From Lutibaculum baratangense AMV1 (GTDB lineage: Bacteria; Pseudomonadota; Alphaproteobacteria; Rhizobiales; Tepidamorphaceae): DNA of 64,000 nt. The translations under genes and the position numbers were made by a program. The stretch covers positions 86,498-150,497 of the forward strand of contig NZ_AWXZ01000018.1 in assembly GCF_000496075.1 (NCBI RefSeq), given 5' to 3'. The notes under the pieces are model-generated. The model saw nothing but the letters and a program-made list of their open reading frames with translations, ran no database searches and was not told where the DNA came from. Positions 27,124 to 35,208 of the stretch are shown piece by piece (positions within the stretch are counted from its first letter, which is position 1; every line of letters starts with the position of its first letter).

Positions 27124-27908
27124 TCGATGGCGCCGCCGCCATCTACCGGTCGACCGTGACGCATCGGCGCTTCGTGCCGGTCGGGCACGAGCTGCGGTAC
27201 CGGGCGACCTACATGTACCTCGACATCGACCGGCTGGACGAGGCGGCGCGGGAACTCGCCTTTTTCGGGCGGCGCCGCGGCCTCTTCGTGCTGCGCGACC
27301 GGGACCACGGGCCGGCGGGCGAGGGGAGCCTCGCGGCACGCGTCTGGCGGCTGGTCGAGGGCGTCCGGGTCGAGGCTCCGGTGAGGCGGCTGATGATGCT
27401 CTCGATGCCGCGAACCTTCGGCTATGTCTTCAACCCGCTCACGACCTATTACGGCTATGGCGACGATGGCGTCCTGCGGCTGATGATCTACGAGGTCTCG
27501 AACACGTTCGGCGAGCGCCGCCACTACGTGCTGCCGGTCGGGCAGGGCGCCGGCTTTCGCCGCGAGCAGGCGTGCGGGAAGTCGCTCTACGTCTCGCCGT
27601 TCAACGACGCCGAAGGACGCTACGACTTCACGCTGATGCCGCCCGGCGACAAGCTGCGCCTGACCGTCTCGCTCTCGAAGGGCGGGAGCCGCGTGCTGTC
27701 GGCCTATCTCGCCGGCGACCGGCGGCCCCTGAACGACCGCGAGATCGTGAGGGCGTTCGCCGGCGACCCGCTCGCGACCTACAGGGCGACGGCGGCGATC
27801 CATTGGGAGGCGCTGAAGCTGTGGCGGAAGGGGCTTCGGCTGACGCCGCGCCCGCGGGCCGGCGAACCGCCGGAGGCAACCGCCGCCATCGGGGAGCCGC
27901 AGGCGTGA
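27120..27908 (+). CDS. DUF1365 protein
   Basis: Protein of 262 residues. Family features include RSTVTHRRFVPVGHELRY, MPRTFGYVFNPLTTYY, YVSPFND and LTVSLSK. DUF1365 genes almost always sit beside flavoproteins and CFA synthases and are thought to act in modified fatty-acid synthesis, but the reaction is unproven. The ATG overlaps the previous stop by 4 bases, and its own stop overlaps a GTG of the next gene, so all three are translationally coupled. Confidence 0.85.
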   Translation: MIDGAAAIYRSTVTHRRFVPVGHELRYRATYMYLDIDRLDEAARELAFFGRRRGLFVLRDRDHGPAGEGSLAARVWRLVEGVRVEAPVRRLMMLSMPRTFGYVFNPLTTYYGYGDDGVLRLMIYEVSNTFGERRHYVLPVGQGAGFRREQACGKSLYVSPFNDAEGRYDFTLMPPGDKLRLTVSLSKGGSRVLSAYLAGDRRPLNDREIVRAFAGDPLATYRATAAIHWEALKLWRKGLRLTPRPRAGEPPEATAAIGEPQA

Positions 27909-27910
27909 CG

Positions 27911-29140
27911 ATGCGGGCGATCGGGAACGGCGAGCCGCGGGCGCTGGGGTCGCTGTCGCGCCTCGCCACGGCGGCGGTCGTCGCGGCGGCCGGCCGCTAC
28001 CTCGGCGACTTCACGCCGCGCGGCCGGCTCGACATCGAGGTGCCGGACGGGCGTCGCTTCCGTTTCGAGGGCGAGCCGGACCTCGAGGCCGCGGTCGCCT
28101 TCCGGTCGCTGAAGCCGCTCTTCAACGGAGTTCGGCGCGGACAGATCGGCTTCGCCCAGTCCTATATCGACCGCGACATCGAGGCCGACGATCTCACTAC
28201 CCTTCTGCGCTTCTTCCTGCGCAACGAGGCGCGGTTCGAGGCGCTGGGGCGCGGCATCTTCCGGGTGCGCCTGCCCGACCGCCTCTACCACCTGATGCGG
28301 GACAACTCGAAGCGCCAGGCACGGCGCAACATCGAGGCGCACTACGACCTGTCGAACGAGTTCTACGCGCGGTGGCTCGACCCCGGCATGACCTATTCGA
28401 GCGCCTATTTCGAGGACGGCGCGAACGATCTGGAGACGGCGCAGCGGGAGAAGTATCGCCGCATCGCCGAGGCGGCGGATCTTCGCGCAGGGGATCGGGT
28501 GCTCGAGATCGGCTGCGGCTGGGGCGGGTTCGCCGAGACCGCGGCGGGCGAGCACGACACGCATGTCCGGGGAATCACCCTGTCGCCGGCGCAGCTCTCC
28601 TACGCGCAGGCGCGGCTGTCGAAAGCGGGCCTCGACGGGCGAGCCCGGCTCGAGCTCCGCGACTACCGCGACACCGCCGGCACGTTCGACAGGATCGTGT
28701 CGATCGAGATGATCGAGGCGGTCGGCGAGGCGCACTGGCCGACCTATTTCCGCACCCTGTCCGATCGCCTGAAGACCCGCGGGACGGTGGCCATCCAGGC
28801 GATCACCATCGGCGAGCCGTTCTTCGAGGGCTATCGCCAGGGCGTCGACTTCATCCAGCGCTACATCTTTCCGGGCGGCATGCTGCCGACGAAGACGATC
28901 ATCGCCGAGGAGGCGCGCAAGGCCGGGCTGGCCGTGGATGGCGTCGACACGTTCGGCCAGTCCTACGTCCGGACGCTGCAGGAATGGCGCTCGCGCTTCG
29001 AGGCCGCATGGCCGGAGATCTCGAAGCTCGGCTTCGACGAGACCTTCCGCCGCAAGTGGGAGTACTACCTCTCCTACTGCGAGGCGGGGTTCGCGGAGAA
29101 GGTCATCGACGTCGGGATCTACCGGCTCGTGAAGGCCTGA
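27911..29140 (+). CDS. cfa: Cyclopropane-fatty-acyl-phospholipid synthase family methyltransferase
   Basis: Protein of 409 residues. The N-terminal lipid-binding part is followed by HYDLSNEFY, the SAM-binding VLEIGCGWGGFAE, and family motifs ITLSPAQLSYAQ and SIEMIEAVGE. It transfers a methyl group from SAM to unsaturated acyl chains of membrane lipids, giving cyclopropane or methylated fatty acids. The start is ATG 27911; a GTG at 27905 overlaps the DUF1365 stop. As the last gene of the operon, its expected role is membrane protection under sigma-E control. Furan fatty-acid synthesis is a possible alternative product route. Confidence 0.9.
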   Translation: MRAIGNGEPRALGSLSRLATAAVVAAAGRYLGDFTPRGRLDIEVPDGRRFRFEGEPDLEAAVAFRSLKPLFNGVRRGQIGFAQSYIDRDIEADDLTTLLRFFLRNEARFEALGRGIFRVRLPDRLYHLMRDNSKRQARRNIEAHYDLSNEFYARWLDPGMTYSSAYFEDGANDLETAQREKYRRIAEAADLRAGDRVLEIGCGWGGFAETAAGEHDTHVRGITLSPAQLSYAQARLSKAGLDGRARLELRDYRDTAGTFDRIVSIEMIEAVGEAHWPTYFRTLSDRLKTRGTVAIQAITIGEPFFEGYRQGVDFIQRYIFPGGMLPTKTIIAEEARKAGLAVDGVDTFGQSYVRTLQEWRSRFEAAWPEISKLGFDETFRRKWEYYLSYCEAGFAEKVIDVGIYRLVKA

Positions 29141-29157
29141 GGCCGCCGCTTAGTCTT

Positions 29158-29412
29158 TTAGTTTGACTGCTCTAGCAGGCGGACGCGCCCTTCGGTCACG
29201 TCCGTCTCAGCGAGGTGCATCAAGTTACCGATAACGTCGATTGGGAACCCTTGGACACTTGCGTCGAATTTCGTCTCAATGGAGACGCGGTAACTGAACA
29301 TTGTCGCGACCTTCCCATCCTCATACACGCGCACCGCAATCTCATTGGCATCAGTTACAGCACGAACCTCCAGATCACGACCGTCGTGCGAAAAATAGTT
29401 GTGTTTGAGCAT
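29158..29412 (-). CDS. Hypothetical protein in AT-rich islet
   Basis: Protein of 84 residues from ATG 29412 (MLKHNYFSHD), or 90 from a TTG at 29430. No family is recognised. It reads as a mixed alpha/beta soluble protein with no signal or membrane segment, containing GKVATMFSYRVSIETKF. Base composition is clearly AT-richer than the flanks. No good ribosome site is seen. Reality as a gene is moderately likely; function unknown. Confidence 0.45.
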   Translation of the reverse strand: MLKHNYFSHDGRDLEVRAVTDANEIAVRVYEDGKVATMFSYRVSIETKFDASVQGFPIDVIGNLMHLAETDVTEGRVRLLEQSN

Positions 29413-29529
29413 GATCACGTCCAGTTTCAATTTGTGGTTCTAGTTTGAGTAACGAATTCGGCATCCCGCACGGTGGTGCTTCTGGGTGTAGGGTAGAATT
29501 ACATACCAGCATGCAGCAAGGAGTAAAGG

Positions 29530-29757
29530 ATGAATAGTTCTGGTTCCTGTGAAAAATGCTCTGCGAGCAAACCTGCAGATCTAGTTTCGATTGGCGACAC
29601 TGTCATAATCGAGTCCCGGGTCGGACGCGGGTATGATCGCACAACCTACTCTTTCTGGCAGTGCCCGACATGCGGGAGCGTTTGGACCAGCTATCGCGAT
29701 AGCGGCGCGGGCGGTCATGGGAATTTCCACAAGCGACTGACCGAACGGTTTTTTTAG
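29530..29757 (+). CDS. Small zinc-ribbon-like protein in AT-rich islet
   Basis: Protein of 75 residues with two CxxC pairs, C7/C10 (CEKC) and C45/C48 (CPTC), spaced as in a zinc ribbon, and an aromatic TYSFWQC lead-in. AAGGAG at 29518-29523 lies 6 bases before the ATG, a good ribosome site. No named family is recognised. It sits in the AT-richer islet beside another orphan ORF, which suggests recent acquisition. It could be a small nucleic-acid-binding or metal-binding protein. Confidence 0.6.
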   Translation: MNSSGSCEKCSASKPADLVSIGDTVIIESRVGRGYDRTTYSFWQCPTCGSVWTSYRDSGAGGHGNFHKRLTERFF

Positions 29758-29793
29758 TGCCCGCTCAGATTGCAACTTCCGAATACCGTCTGC

Positions 29794-30216
29794 TCAGGCG
29801 GCGATGCGCTTCTTCACGGCACGCACGGCCCGTCCAAGCACGGGCATGTGCTCGTAGAGCACCCCGCCGTCCCAGAAGTCCACGTGCTCCTCGACGAGGC
29901 CCTTCTCGGACAGGCGGACATAGGTCATGCCGGGAACGGACACGCGACCGATCATCTTGCCCGCGGCCGTGAACGTGAAGCGCAGGGCGTAGATGCGCCC
30001 CCCGCCGACGATCTCCTCCACCTCGAACCCGACCTCGTCGAGCTTCTCGAACATGTCGTGGAAGACATGGGCCATGCCCTCGCGCCCGCGCACCTCGTTG
30101 AAGGGATCGACGAAGTGCACGTCGCGCTCGCACATCGCGGTCAGGTCGGCGATCGTGTCGGGGGCGAGCGTCTCCAGCGTCCTGCCGTAGCGCTCGACGA
30201 TCTCGCGGTCTGTCAT
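29794..30216 (-). CDS. SnoaL/NTF2-like protein
   Basis: Protein of 140 residues with the NTF2-like alpha+beta barrel pattern: TLETLAPDTIADLTAMCERDVHFVDPFNEVRGREGM early, then RFTFTAAGKMIGRVSVPGMTYVRLSEKGLVEEHVDFWD. Such proteins are small isomerases or lyases, or merely ligand binders; this one has no assigned substrate. Its ATG overlaps the stop of the upstream SDR gene by 4 bases, so the two form an operon behind the sigma-E-like promoter at 31001-31030. Confidence 0.75.
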   Translation of the reverse strand: MTDREIVERYGRTLETLAPDTIADLTAMCERDVHFVDPFNEVRGREGMAHVFHDMFEKLDEVGFEVEEIVGGGRIYALRFTFTAAGKMIGRVSVPGMTYVRLSEKGLVEEHVDFWDGGVLYEHMPVLGRAVRAVKKRIAA

Positions 30217-30974
30217 TGGCGTCGGGCCACCGTTCTCTGCATGATCCAGAAAAAGAGGGGATAGGGCAGGATGCGCATCAGCTTCAGCGTGTAGGCGAGC
30301 CGGCGCGGGAACACGATCTCGAAGCGCTTCGTCCGCAACCCGTCGAGAGCCCGTCTCGCGGCCGTCTCGACCGGCAGGAGGAAGGGCATCGGAAAGGTGT
30401 TGTCCTTCGTCATCGGCGTGTCGACGAAGCCCGGATTGACGACGCTGACCGTGACGCCCGTCCCGTGGAGCTCCGTGCGCAGCGCCTCCGCCAGGTTGAT
30501 CAGCGCCGCCTTCGTCGGGCCGTAGGTCTCCGCCTTGATGAGGCCGACATAGCCGGCGATCGAGGCGACGATCGCGATGTGGCCGCGTCCGCGCCCCTTC
30601 ATCATCGGCACGAGGACCGCGAGCGCGTTGACGACGCCCATGTAGTTGACGTCGATCCCCTGCCGGAAGTTCTGAACCTCCCACTCGCTCATGCGGAAGG
30701 GCTTCCAGACCCCGGCGCAGAGCACGGCGAGGTCGATCTCGCCCATCTCCGCCTCGATCTCGCGGACACGTGCCGCCACCGCCTCGGCATCCGCGACGTC
30801 GAGCGGATAGGCCTTCGCCTTGCCCGCCGTCTCGGCCGACAGCGCCTGAAGGCTTTCGGCTCCCCGTGCCGAGGCCGCGACGGCGGTGCCTCCTGTCGCG
30901 AGCTGCCGGGCCATCTCCCGGCCGATCCCGGAGCTCGCGCCCGTGATCCAGGCCGTGCGCCATTCGCTGCTCAT
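30213..30974 (-). CDS. Short-chain dehydrogenase/reductase
   Basis: Classical SDR of 253 residues. It has the cofactor motif TGASSGIG near residue 11, the NAG-equivalent LCAGVW, the active-site Ser in VASIAGYVG and the YxxxK pair in TYGPTKAAL. A hydrophobic C-terminal stretch (YPLFFWIMQ) suggests membrane association and a lipid-like substrate. GAGGAG lies 6 bases before ATG 30974. It is coupled to the NTF2-like gene. A sigma-E-type promoter upstream ties it to the neighbouring lipid-modification operon. Confidence 0.85.
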   Translation of the reverse strand: MSSEWRTAWITGASSGIGREMARQLATGGTAVAASARGAESLQALSAETAGKAKAYPLDVADAEAVAARVREIEAEMGEIDLAVLCAGVWKPFRMSEWEVQNFRQGIDVNYMGVVNALAVLVPMMKGRGRGHIAIVASIAGYVGLIKAETYGPTKAALINLAEALRTELHGTGVTVSVVNPGFVDTPMTKDNTFPMPFLLPVETAARRALDGLRTKRFEIVFPRRLAYTLKLMRILPYPLFFWIMQRTVARRQ

Positions 30975-31000
30975 GCCGGCTCCTCGTCTAGAACTGTCCC

Positions 31001-31030
31001 TCGTTACGAACGCAAAGCGATCGCGGATCG
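31001..31030 (-). promoter_or_regulatory. Sigma-E (RpoE)-type promoter of the SDR-NTF2 operon
   Basis: On the minus strand, CGATCC (31030-31025), an 18-base spacer and TAACGA (31006-31001). It differs by one base in each box from the rpoE promoter at 34964-34993 (TGATCC-N18-TAACGT). The start site would lie about 20 bases before ATG 30974. Confidence 0.5.
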
Positions 31031-31111
31031 CCGCACGGGCTCCCGACATGCGGCTTTCAAACGAGGTCGCGGCGGGTTAGCTTCCGCCGCGAAAGGTCGG
31101 GGGGAGGCGTG

Positions 31112-31684
31112 ATGTCTGTGCTTTGGGTGCTTCTGGTGGTGGCGGCGGCCGTCGCCGCCTATGTCGTCTATGCCTACAACCGGTTCGTGACGCTGCGCAC
31201 GCGGACCGACGAAGCGTGGTCGGACATCCGGGTCCAGATGAAGCGGCGATACGACCTGATCCCCAACCTCGTCGAGACGGTGAAGGGCTACGCCGCCCAC
31301 GAGGCGGGCACGCTCCAGGCGGTGGTGGAGGCGCGCAACCGGGCGATGGCCGACAGCGGCTCGCCGGAGCATCAAGCCCGGAGCGAGAACATCCTGCAGG
31401 GAGCGCTGCGGCAGCTCTTCGCGCTCGCCGAGGCCTATCCCGACCTCAAGGCGAACCAGAACTTCTCGCAGCTTCAGGCCGAGCTGACCGACACCGAGAA
31501 CCGCATCAACATGTCCCGCCGCTTCTACAACGGCTCTGTGCGCGACCTGAACGTGATGGTCGAGCAGTTTCCCTCGAACCTCGTGGCGCGCCAGTTCGGC
31601 TTCGGCAAGCGCGAGTTCTTCGAGCTCGACGAGAGCGAGGCGACGGCGGCCTCGAGGCCCGTCCCCGTCTCGTTCCAGCGCTGA
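31112..31684 (+). CDS. lemA: LemA family protein
   Basis: Protein of 190 residues with one N-terminal transmembrane helix (VLWVLLVVAAAVAAYVVYAY), then the LemA coiled domain: YNRFVTLRTRTDEAWSDIRV, QMKRRYDLIPNLVETVKGYA and the ending VRDLNVMVEQFPSNLVA. LemA proteins are membrane-tethered helical bundles of unknown biochemical role, often paired with DUF2207 proteins, as here. GGGGAGG just before the start fits ATG 31112 better than GTG 31109. The next gene begins 11 bases after its stop. Confidence 0.9.
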   Translation: MSVLWVLLVVAAAVAAYVVYAYNRFVTLRTRTDEAWSDIRVQMKRRYDLIPNLVETVKGYAAHEAGTLQAVVEARNRAMADSGSPEHQARSENILQGALRQLFALAEAYPDLKANQNFSQLQAELTDTENRINMSRRFYNGSVRDLNVMVEQFPSNLVARQFGFGKREFFELDESEATAASRPVPVSFQR

Positions 31685-31695
31685 GGCAGGCCCGC

Positions 31696-33633
31696 ATGCG
31701 GCGCCTCACGTCGCTCGCCTCCCTGGCGGCGATCCTCATCGCCGTCCTTCTGTCGCCGGCGGCGCTGGCGCAGGGCCGCGAGCAGATCGCGAGCTATTTC
31801 TCCCGGGTCGAGGTCCATGAGGACAACTCCGTCACCGTGACGGAGGACATCACGGTCGACGCGCTGGGGCGGGAGATCAGGCGCGGCATCTTCAGGGACA
31901 TTCCGCTGGGCGGCGTCGGGCCGCTCGGCCTCGGCGGCAGCAGCTTCGAGCTTCTCGCGGCGACCCGGGACGGAGAGCCCGAGCCGAACCGGGTCGAGCG
32001 GCAGGGCGGGGAGGTGCGGATCTATCTCGGCGACGCCGGCACGCTTCTCGCGCCGGGCCGCTACCGCTACCGCATCACCTACCGGATGACGGACGTGGTG
32101 CGCCACTTCGCCGACCACGACGAGCTCTACTGGAACGCCACGGGCAATGGGTGGGGCTTCGATATCCGCGAGGCGCGCGTCCTCGTCGTGCCGCCCGAGG
32201 GGGCGCCCGTCACCGACACCTCCGTCTACACAGGCGGCTTCGGCGCGCGCGGCGCCGACGCCGTCATCGGCGAGGACGGGCGAGGCAGGCCCGTCTTCAC
32301 GACGGTGCATGCCCTGCGGCCGGGCGAGGGCATCACCGTCTCGGCGTCCTGGCCGAAGGGGCATGTCGCGCCGCCGTCGGCGAGCCAGCGCCTCGCGGGA
32401 TGGCTCGAGAGACACGGCGTCTATGCCGTCGCGGTTCTCACCGCGCTTCTCCTCGCGGCCTATTACGGCTTCGCCTGGCTGCGCGTCGGCCGTGATCCCC
32501 CGGCGGGGACGATCATTCCGGTCTACCATCCGACATTGCCGCCGGCGGCGATGCGCTACATCGAGCGCATGGGCCACGACAACGAATGCGTCTCGGCCGC
32601 CCTCGTCTCGCTCGCCGTGAAGGGGCGCCTGCGCATCGAGGACGTCGACGGCACCACGGTGCTGACGCGGGTTCACGACGCACCGTCCTCGAAGGTGCCG
32701 GTCTCCGACGGCGAGCAGGCGCTCCTGTCGGCGCTCTTTCTCTCCGGCGACGAGGTGACGGTCGAGAAGGCCCAGCGAAGCCGCATCCGGGCGGCGACAG
32801 CGGCCCTGAAGAGCCATCTCGACCGCACGTTCAACCGCGTCTACTTCAACCGGAACTACCTGTGGTTCGCCGGCGGCGCGGCGATCACCCTCGCCGGCAT
32901 CGTGCTCGTCGTCCTGATCTCCCCGGTGGGTGCGGCCGTCATCGCCGCGGCCGGCATGCCGATCCTCGTCGCCGGCTTCTTCGCCAACGCGTTCTTCCGC
33001 GTCGTCCGCGACGCCTGGCAGGCCGTTCGGGGTGGCGAGTACCTGCGGCTCGCCCTGATGGCGATCCCCGTCGCCGTCCTCACGATCGTGCTGTCCTCCT
33101 TCGTGACGATCGGCGGCGCCTTCGTCTTCGACATCTTCTCGGTCGGGATACTGCCGGGACTGCTGATCGCCTTCATCCTCGGGATGAACCTCATGTTCTT
33201 CTTCCTCCTCAAGGCCCCGACGGCGATCGGTCGCGGGGCGCTCGACGAGATCGAGGGCACGAGGCTCTACCTCACCGTGGCGGAGGCGGACCGGCTGAAG
33301 TTCCACAACCCGCCGGACAAGACGCCCGAGCACTTCCATGAGCTTCTGCCCTACGCGCTGGCGCTCGGGGTGGAGACGGCGTGGACGAACCAGTTCCGGG
33401 CGGAGATCGCCGCCGCCCAGGCGGCCGACCCCGAGCGCGATCCCTACATGCGGCCGGGTTGGTATCGCGGCCGTGGCGGGCGCGGCTTCACGAATGTCAG
33501 GGAGATCGGCCGCATCGGCCCGACGATGGCGAGCGCGATTGCGGCCGCGAGCGTCACCCAGTCGTCGTCGGGAAGCGGGGGTGGCGGGTTCAGCGGCGGC
33601 GGAAGCGGGGGAGGTGGCGGCGGCGGCTGGTGA
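31696..33633 (+). CDS. DUF2207 membrane protein
   Basis: Protein of 645 residues. It has a signal peptide (LASLAAILIAVLLSPAALAQ), a periplasmic DUF2207 domain with REIRRGIFRDIP and YRYRITYRMTDVV, one transmembrane helix near residue 240, a cytoplasmic region, two further hydrophobic hairpins, and a Gly/Ser-rich tail ending in poly-Gly-Trp. It is the usual partner of LemA. The combination is thought to act in envelope homeostasis, with no known activity. Confidence 0.87.
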   Translation: MRRLTSLASLAAILIAVLLSPAALAQGREQIASYFSRVEVHEDNSVTVTEDITVDALGREIRRGIFRDIPLGGVGPLGLGGSSFELLAATRDGEPEPNRVERQGGEVRIYLGDAGTLLAPGRYRYRITYRMTDVVRHFADHDELYWNATGNGWGFDIREARVLVVPPEGAPVTDTSVYTGGFGARGADAVIGEDGRGRPVFTTVHALRPGEGITVSASWPKGHVAPPSASQRLAGWLERHGVYAVAVLTALLLAAYYGFAWLRVGRDPPAGTIIPVYHPTLPPAAMRYIERMGHDNECVSAALVSLAVKGRLRIEDVDGTTVLTRVHDAPSSKVPVSDGEQALLSALFLSGDEVTVEKAQRSRIRAATAALKSHLDRTFNRVYFNRNYLWFAGGAAITLAGIVLVVLISPVGAAVIAAAGMPILVAGFFANAFFRVVRDAWQAVRGGEYLRLALMAIPVAVLTIVLSSFVTIGGAFVFDIFSVGILPGLLIAFILGMNLMFFFLLKAPTAIGRGALDEIEGTRLYLTVAEADRLKFHNPPDKTPEHFHELLPYALALGVETAWTNQFRAEIAAAQAADPERDPYMRPGWYRGRGGRGFTNVREIGRIGPTMASAIAAASVTQSSSGSGGGGFSGGGSGGGGGGGW

Positions 33634-33644
33634 CGCCGCCGACC

Positions 33645-34312
33645 TCAGAAGCCGACATAGCGCTGCACAAGCCGGCCGAAGACGCCCTTGAACCGCGTCG
33701 GCGCCTCGGTGGCGATGAGGCAGATGCAGTCGTCGTCGCTGTCGACCTTCGGCGAGTGCTCCGCGTCCTCGTCCAGATCGGCGATGTCTCCGGCGCCGTA
33801 CCGGCCGGTCTCGTCGGCATAGGAGCCGGACAGAACGAGCGTCAGCTCCGTGCCGCCGTGGCCGTGCTCCGGCATGGCGACGCCCGGGCCGATCCTGAGG
33901 AGGCGCAGCGTGCCCGCCGTCTCCGGCGTGTCGAGGATATGGGTGTGCACGCCCGGAGCGAGCCAGCGCCAGCGGATCTCGTCCAGATGCGAGACGTTCA
34001 GGCGCCGGGCGAGCGGCACCGGCAGGCGCATGTCCCGCGGCTCCGCCTCTGCCCTGACGGGCTGCGGCGCCTGTCGCGCCTGTTCGTCGTTGCGCTCGAG
34101 CCGCGCCATCATGTGGGCGAGCGCGTCTGGCTTCATCGGCGCCGCCTCGACCGCCTCGAGAACCGCCCCCCGGCCTGCTGGGCGATGCGGAGGCGCTCCC
34201 GGCACTCGGGACAGAGCGCCAGGTGCGACGATACGACGAGCGACAGCGCATCGCCGAGACTGCCGGCGGCGTAGAACAGAAGGGTGGCCTCGTTGAGGTG
34301 ATGGTTGATCAA
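33645..34312 (-). pseudogene. chrR: ChrR anti-sigma factor, split by a frameshift
   Basis: Two frames together give a full ChrR. The first, 34133-34312 (TTG start overlapping the sigma-factor stop), encodes the zinc anti-sigma domain with H5, H30, C34 and C37, matching H6, H31, C35 and C38 of Rhodobacter ChrR. The second, read from the other frame down to 33645, encodes a linker similar to ChrR (GAVLEAVEAAPMKPDALA) and a cupin with HGHGGTE and a later His, the complete metal site of the sensor domain. The break is at a run of six G (34166-34171); one more G would restore a single protein. The first frame ends at TGA overlapping ATG 34136, so separate translation of the cupin is possible. A sequencing error is not excluded. 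Confidence 0.75.
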
Positions 34313-34905
34313 AGCCGGTTCTCCAGGGCCAGCTTGAGCTTGCGGTATGCGAGCCGCATGCGTGACTTCACCGTGCCGAGAGGCAGGCTCAGCTGCTCCG
34401 CGATCTCGCGCTGCGACAGGTCGTCGACGAAGGCGAGCTGCAGGATCTGCGCCTGCTCCGGCGGCAACTCGGAGAGCGCCTCGACCACGTAGGCGCCTTC
34501 CTCCCGGGCGATCACCTGGTCGTCCTGCGCGACGGAGGCCGGCAGGTGGGACACGGAATCCTGCCCGATCTCCATGCCGTCGATATCCTCGAAGTGCTGC
34601 GAGGATTCCTTGCGCAGCCGGTCGATCCGCAGGTTGCGGGCGATCGTGAAGATCCACGTGGCGACGGAGCCGCGGGCGGGATGGTAGAGCGCGGCCTTGT
34701 TCCAGACGGCGAGCATCGTCTCCTGCATCAGGTCCTCGGCGACGTCCGGGTCCGCCCCCTTCCGGAGGAGGAGCCCCTTCACGCGCGGGCCATAGTGGAC
34801 GAAGAGCGCCTGGAACGCCTCGCGGTCCCGGCTCTCGGCGATCCTCGATATCAGGCCGGCCATCTCGTCTGTCACCGCCGCGAGTGGCGGATCGCTTGCT
34901 GCCAT
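34309..34905 (-). CDS. rpoE: ECF sigma factor RpoE (ChrR-associated)
   Basis: Protein of 198 residues. Sigma region 2 has FQALFVHYGPRVKGLLLRKG, DVAEDLMQETMLAVWNKA and WIFTIARNLRIDRLRKE. Region 4 has LSELPPEQAQILQLAFVDDLSQ and the helix-turn-helix IAEQLSLPLGTVKSRMRLA. It is the group known in Rhodobacter as sigma-E, which directs the singlet-oxygen response and is held inactive by ChrR. The start is ATG 34905, with ATG 34932 as an alternative. Its TGA overlaps the chrR start. A matching promoter lies just upstream, implying autoregulation. Confidence 0.92.
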   Translation of the reverse strand: MAASDPPLAAVTDEMAGLISRIAESRDREAFQALFVHYGPRVKGLLLRKGADPDVAEDLMQETMLAVWNKAALYHPARGSVATWIFTIARNLRIDRLRKESSQHFEDIDGMEIGQDSVSHLPASVAQDDQVIAREEGAYVVEALSELPPEQAQILQLAFVDDLSQREIAEQLSLPLGTVKSRMRLAYRKLKLALENRL

Positions 34906-34963
34906 ACGTCTCGTTCCGAAGGCGAGCTGCATCGGTTGGTCGTCCCGTCCTGATAAGCACGCC

Positions 34964-34993
34964 ACGTTACGCTTTGGCAAACCGCTTGGATCA
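34964..34993 (-). promoter_or_regulatory. Autoregulatory sigma-E promoter of rpoE-chrR
   Basis: On the minus strand, TGATCC (34993-34988), an 18-base spacer and TAACGT (34969-34964), followed after 31 or 58 bases by the two possible rpoE starts. The TGATC minus-35 is the hallmark of Rhodobacter-type sigma-E promoters. Confidence 0.6.
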
Positions 34994-35208
34994 CGGGCAC
35001 CGGCCGCCGCCGGGTATTTTTTGAACTCGAAGGGGTTGGCGGTGGCGGAATTGCGGCTTAAGTGGGGCATGTGCAGCGGCGCGGGGGCTGAACCGGACCT
35101 GCCTGCGACGCACGAGGCCCTCCTCGAACGAGGGAGCGGCACTGCAGCCGGGGCTCCGATGTCCCGAACTCTCGCGGCTGCGTGAACACGAACAAGAGAA
35201 GGTTGCGG

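Larger units (their letters stand above)
29150..29790. other. AT-richer islet with two orphan genes
   Basis: Base composition drops visibly against both flanks over about 640 bases between the CFA synthase and the NTF2-like gene. It holds the two orphan small ORFs at 29158-29412 and 29530-29757 in divergent orientation. No flanking direct repeat, integrase or transposase remnant was found. Confidence 0.5.
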
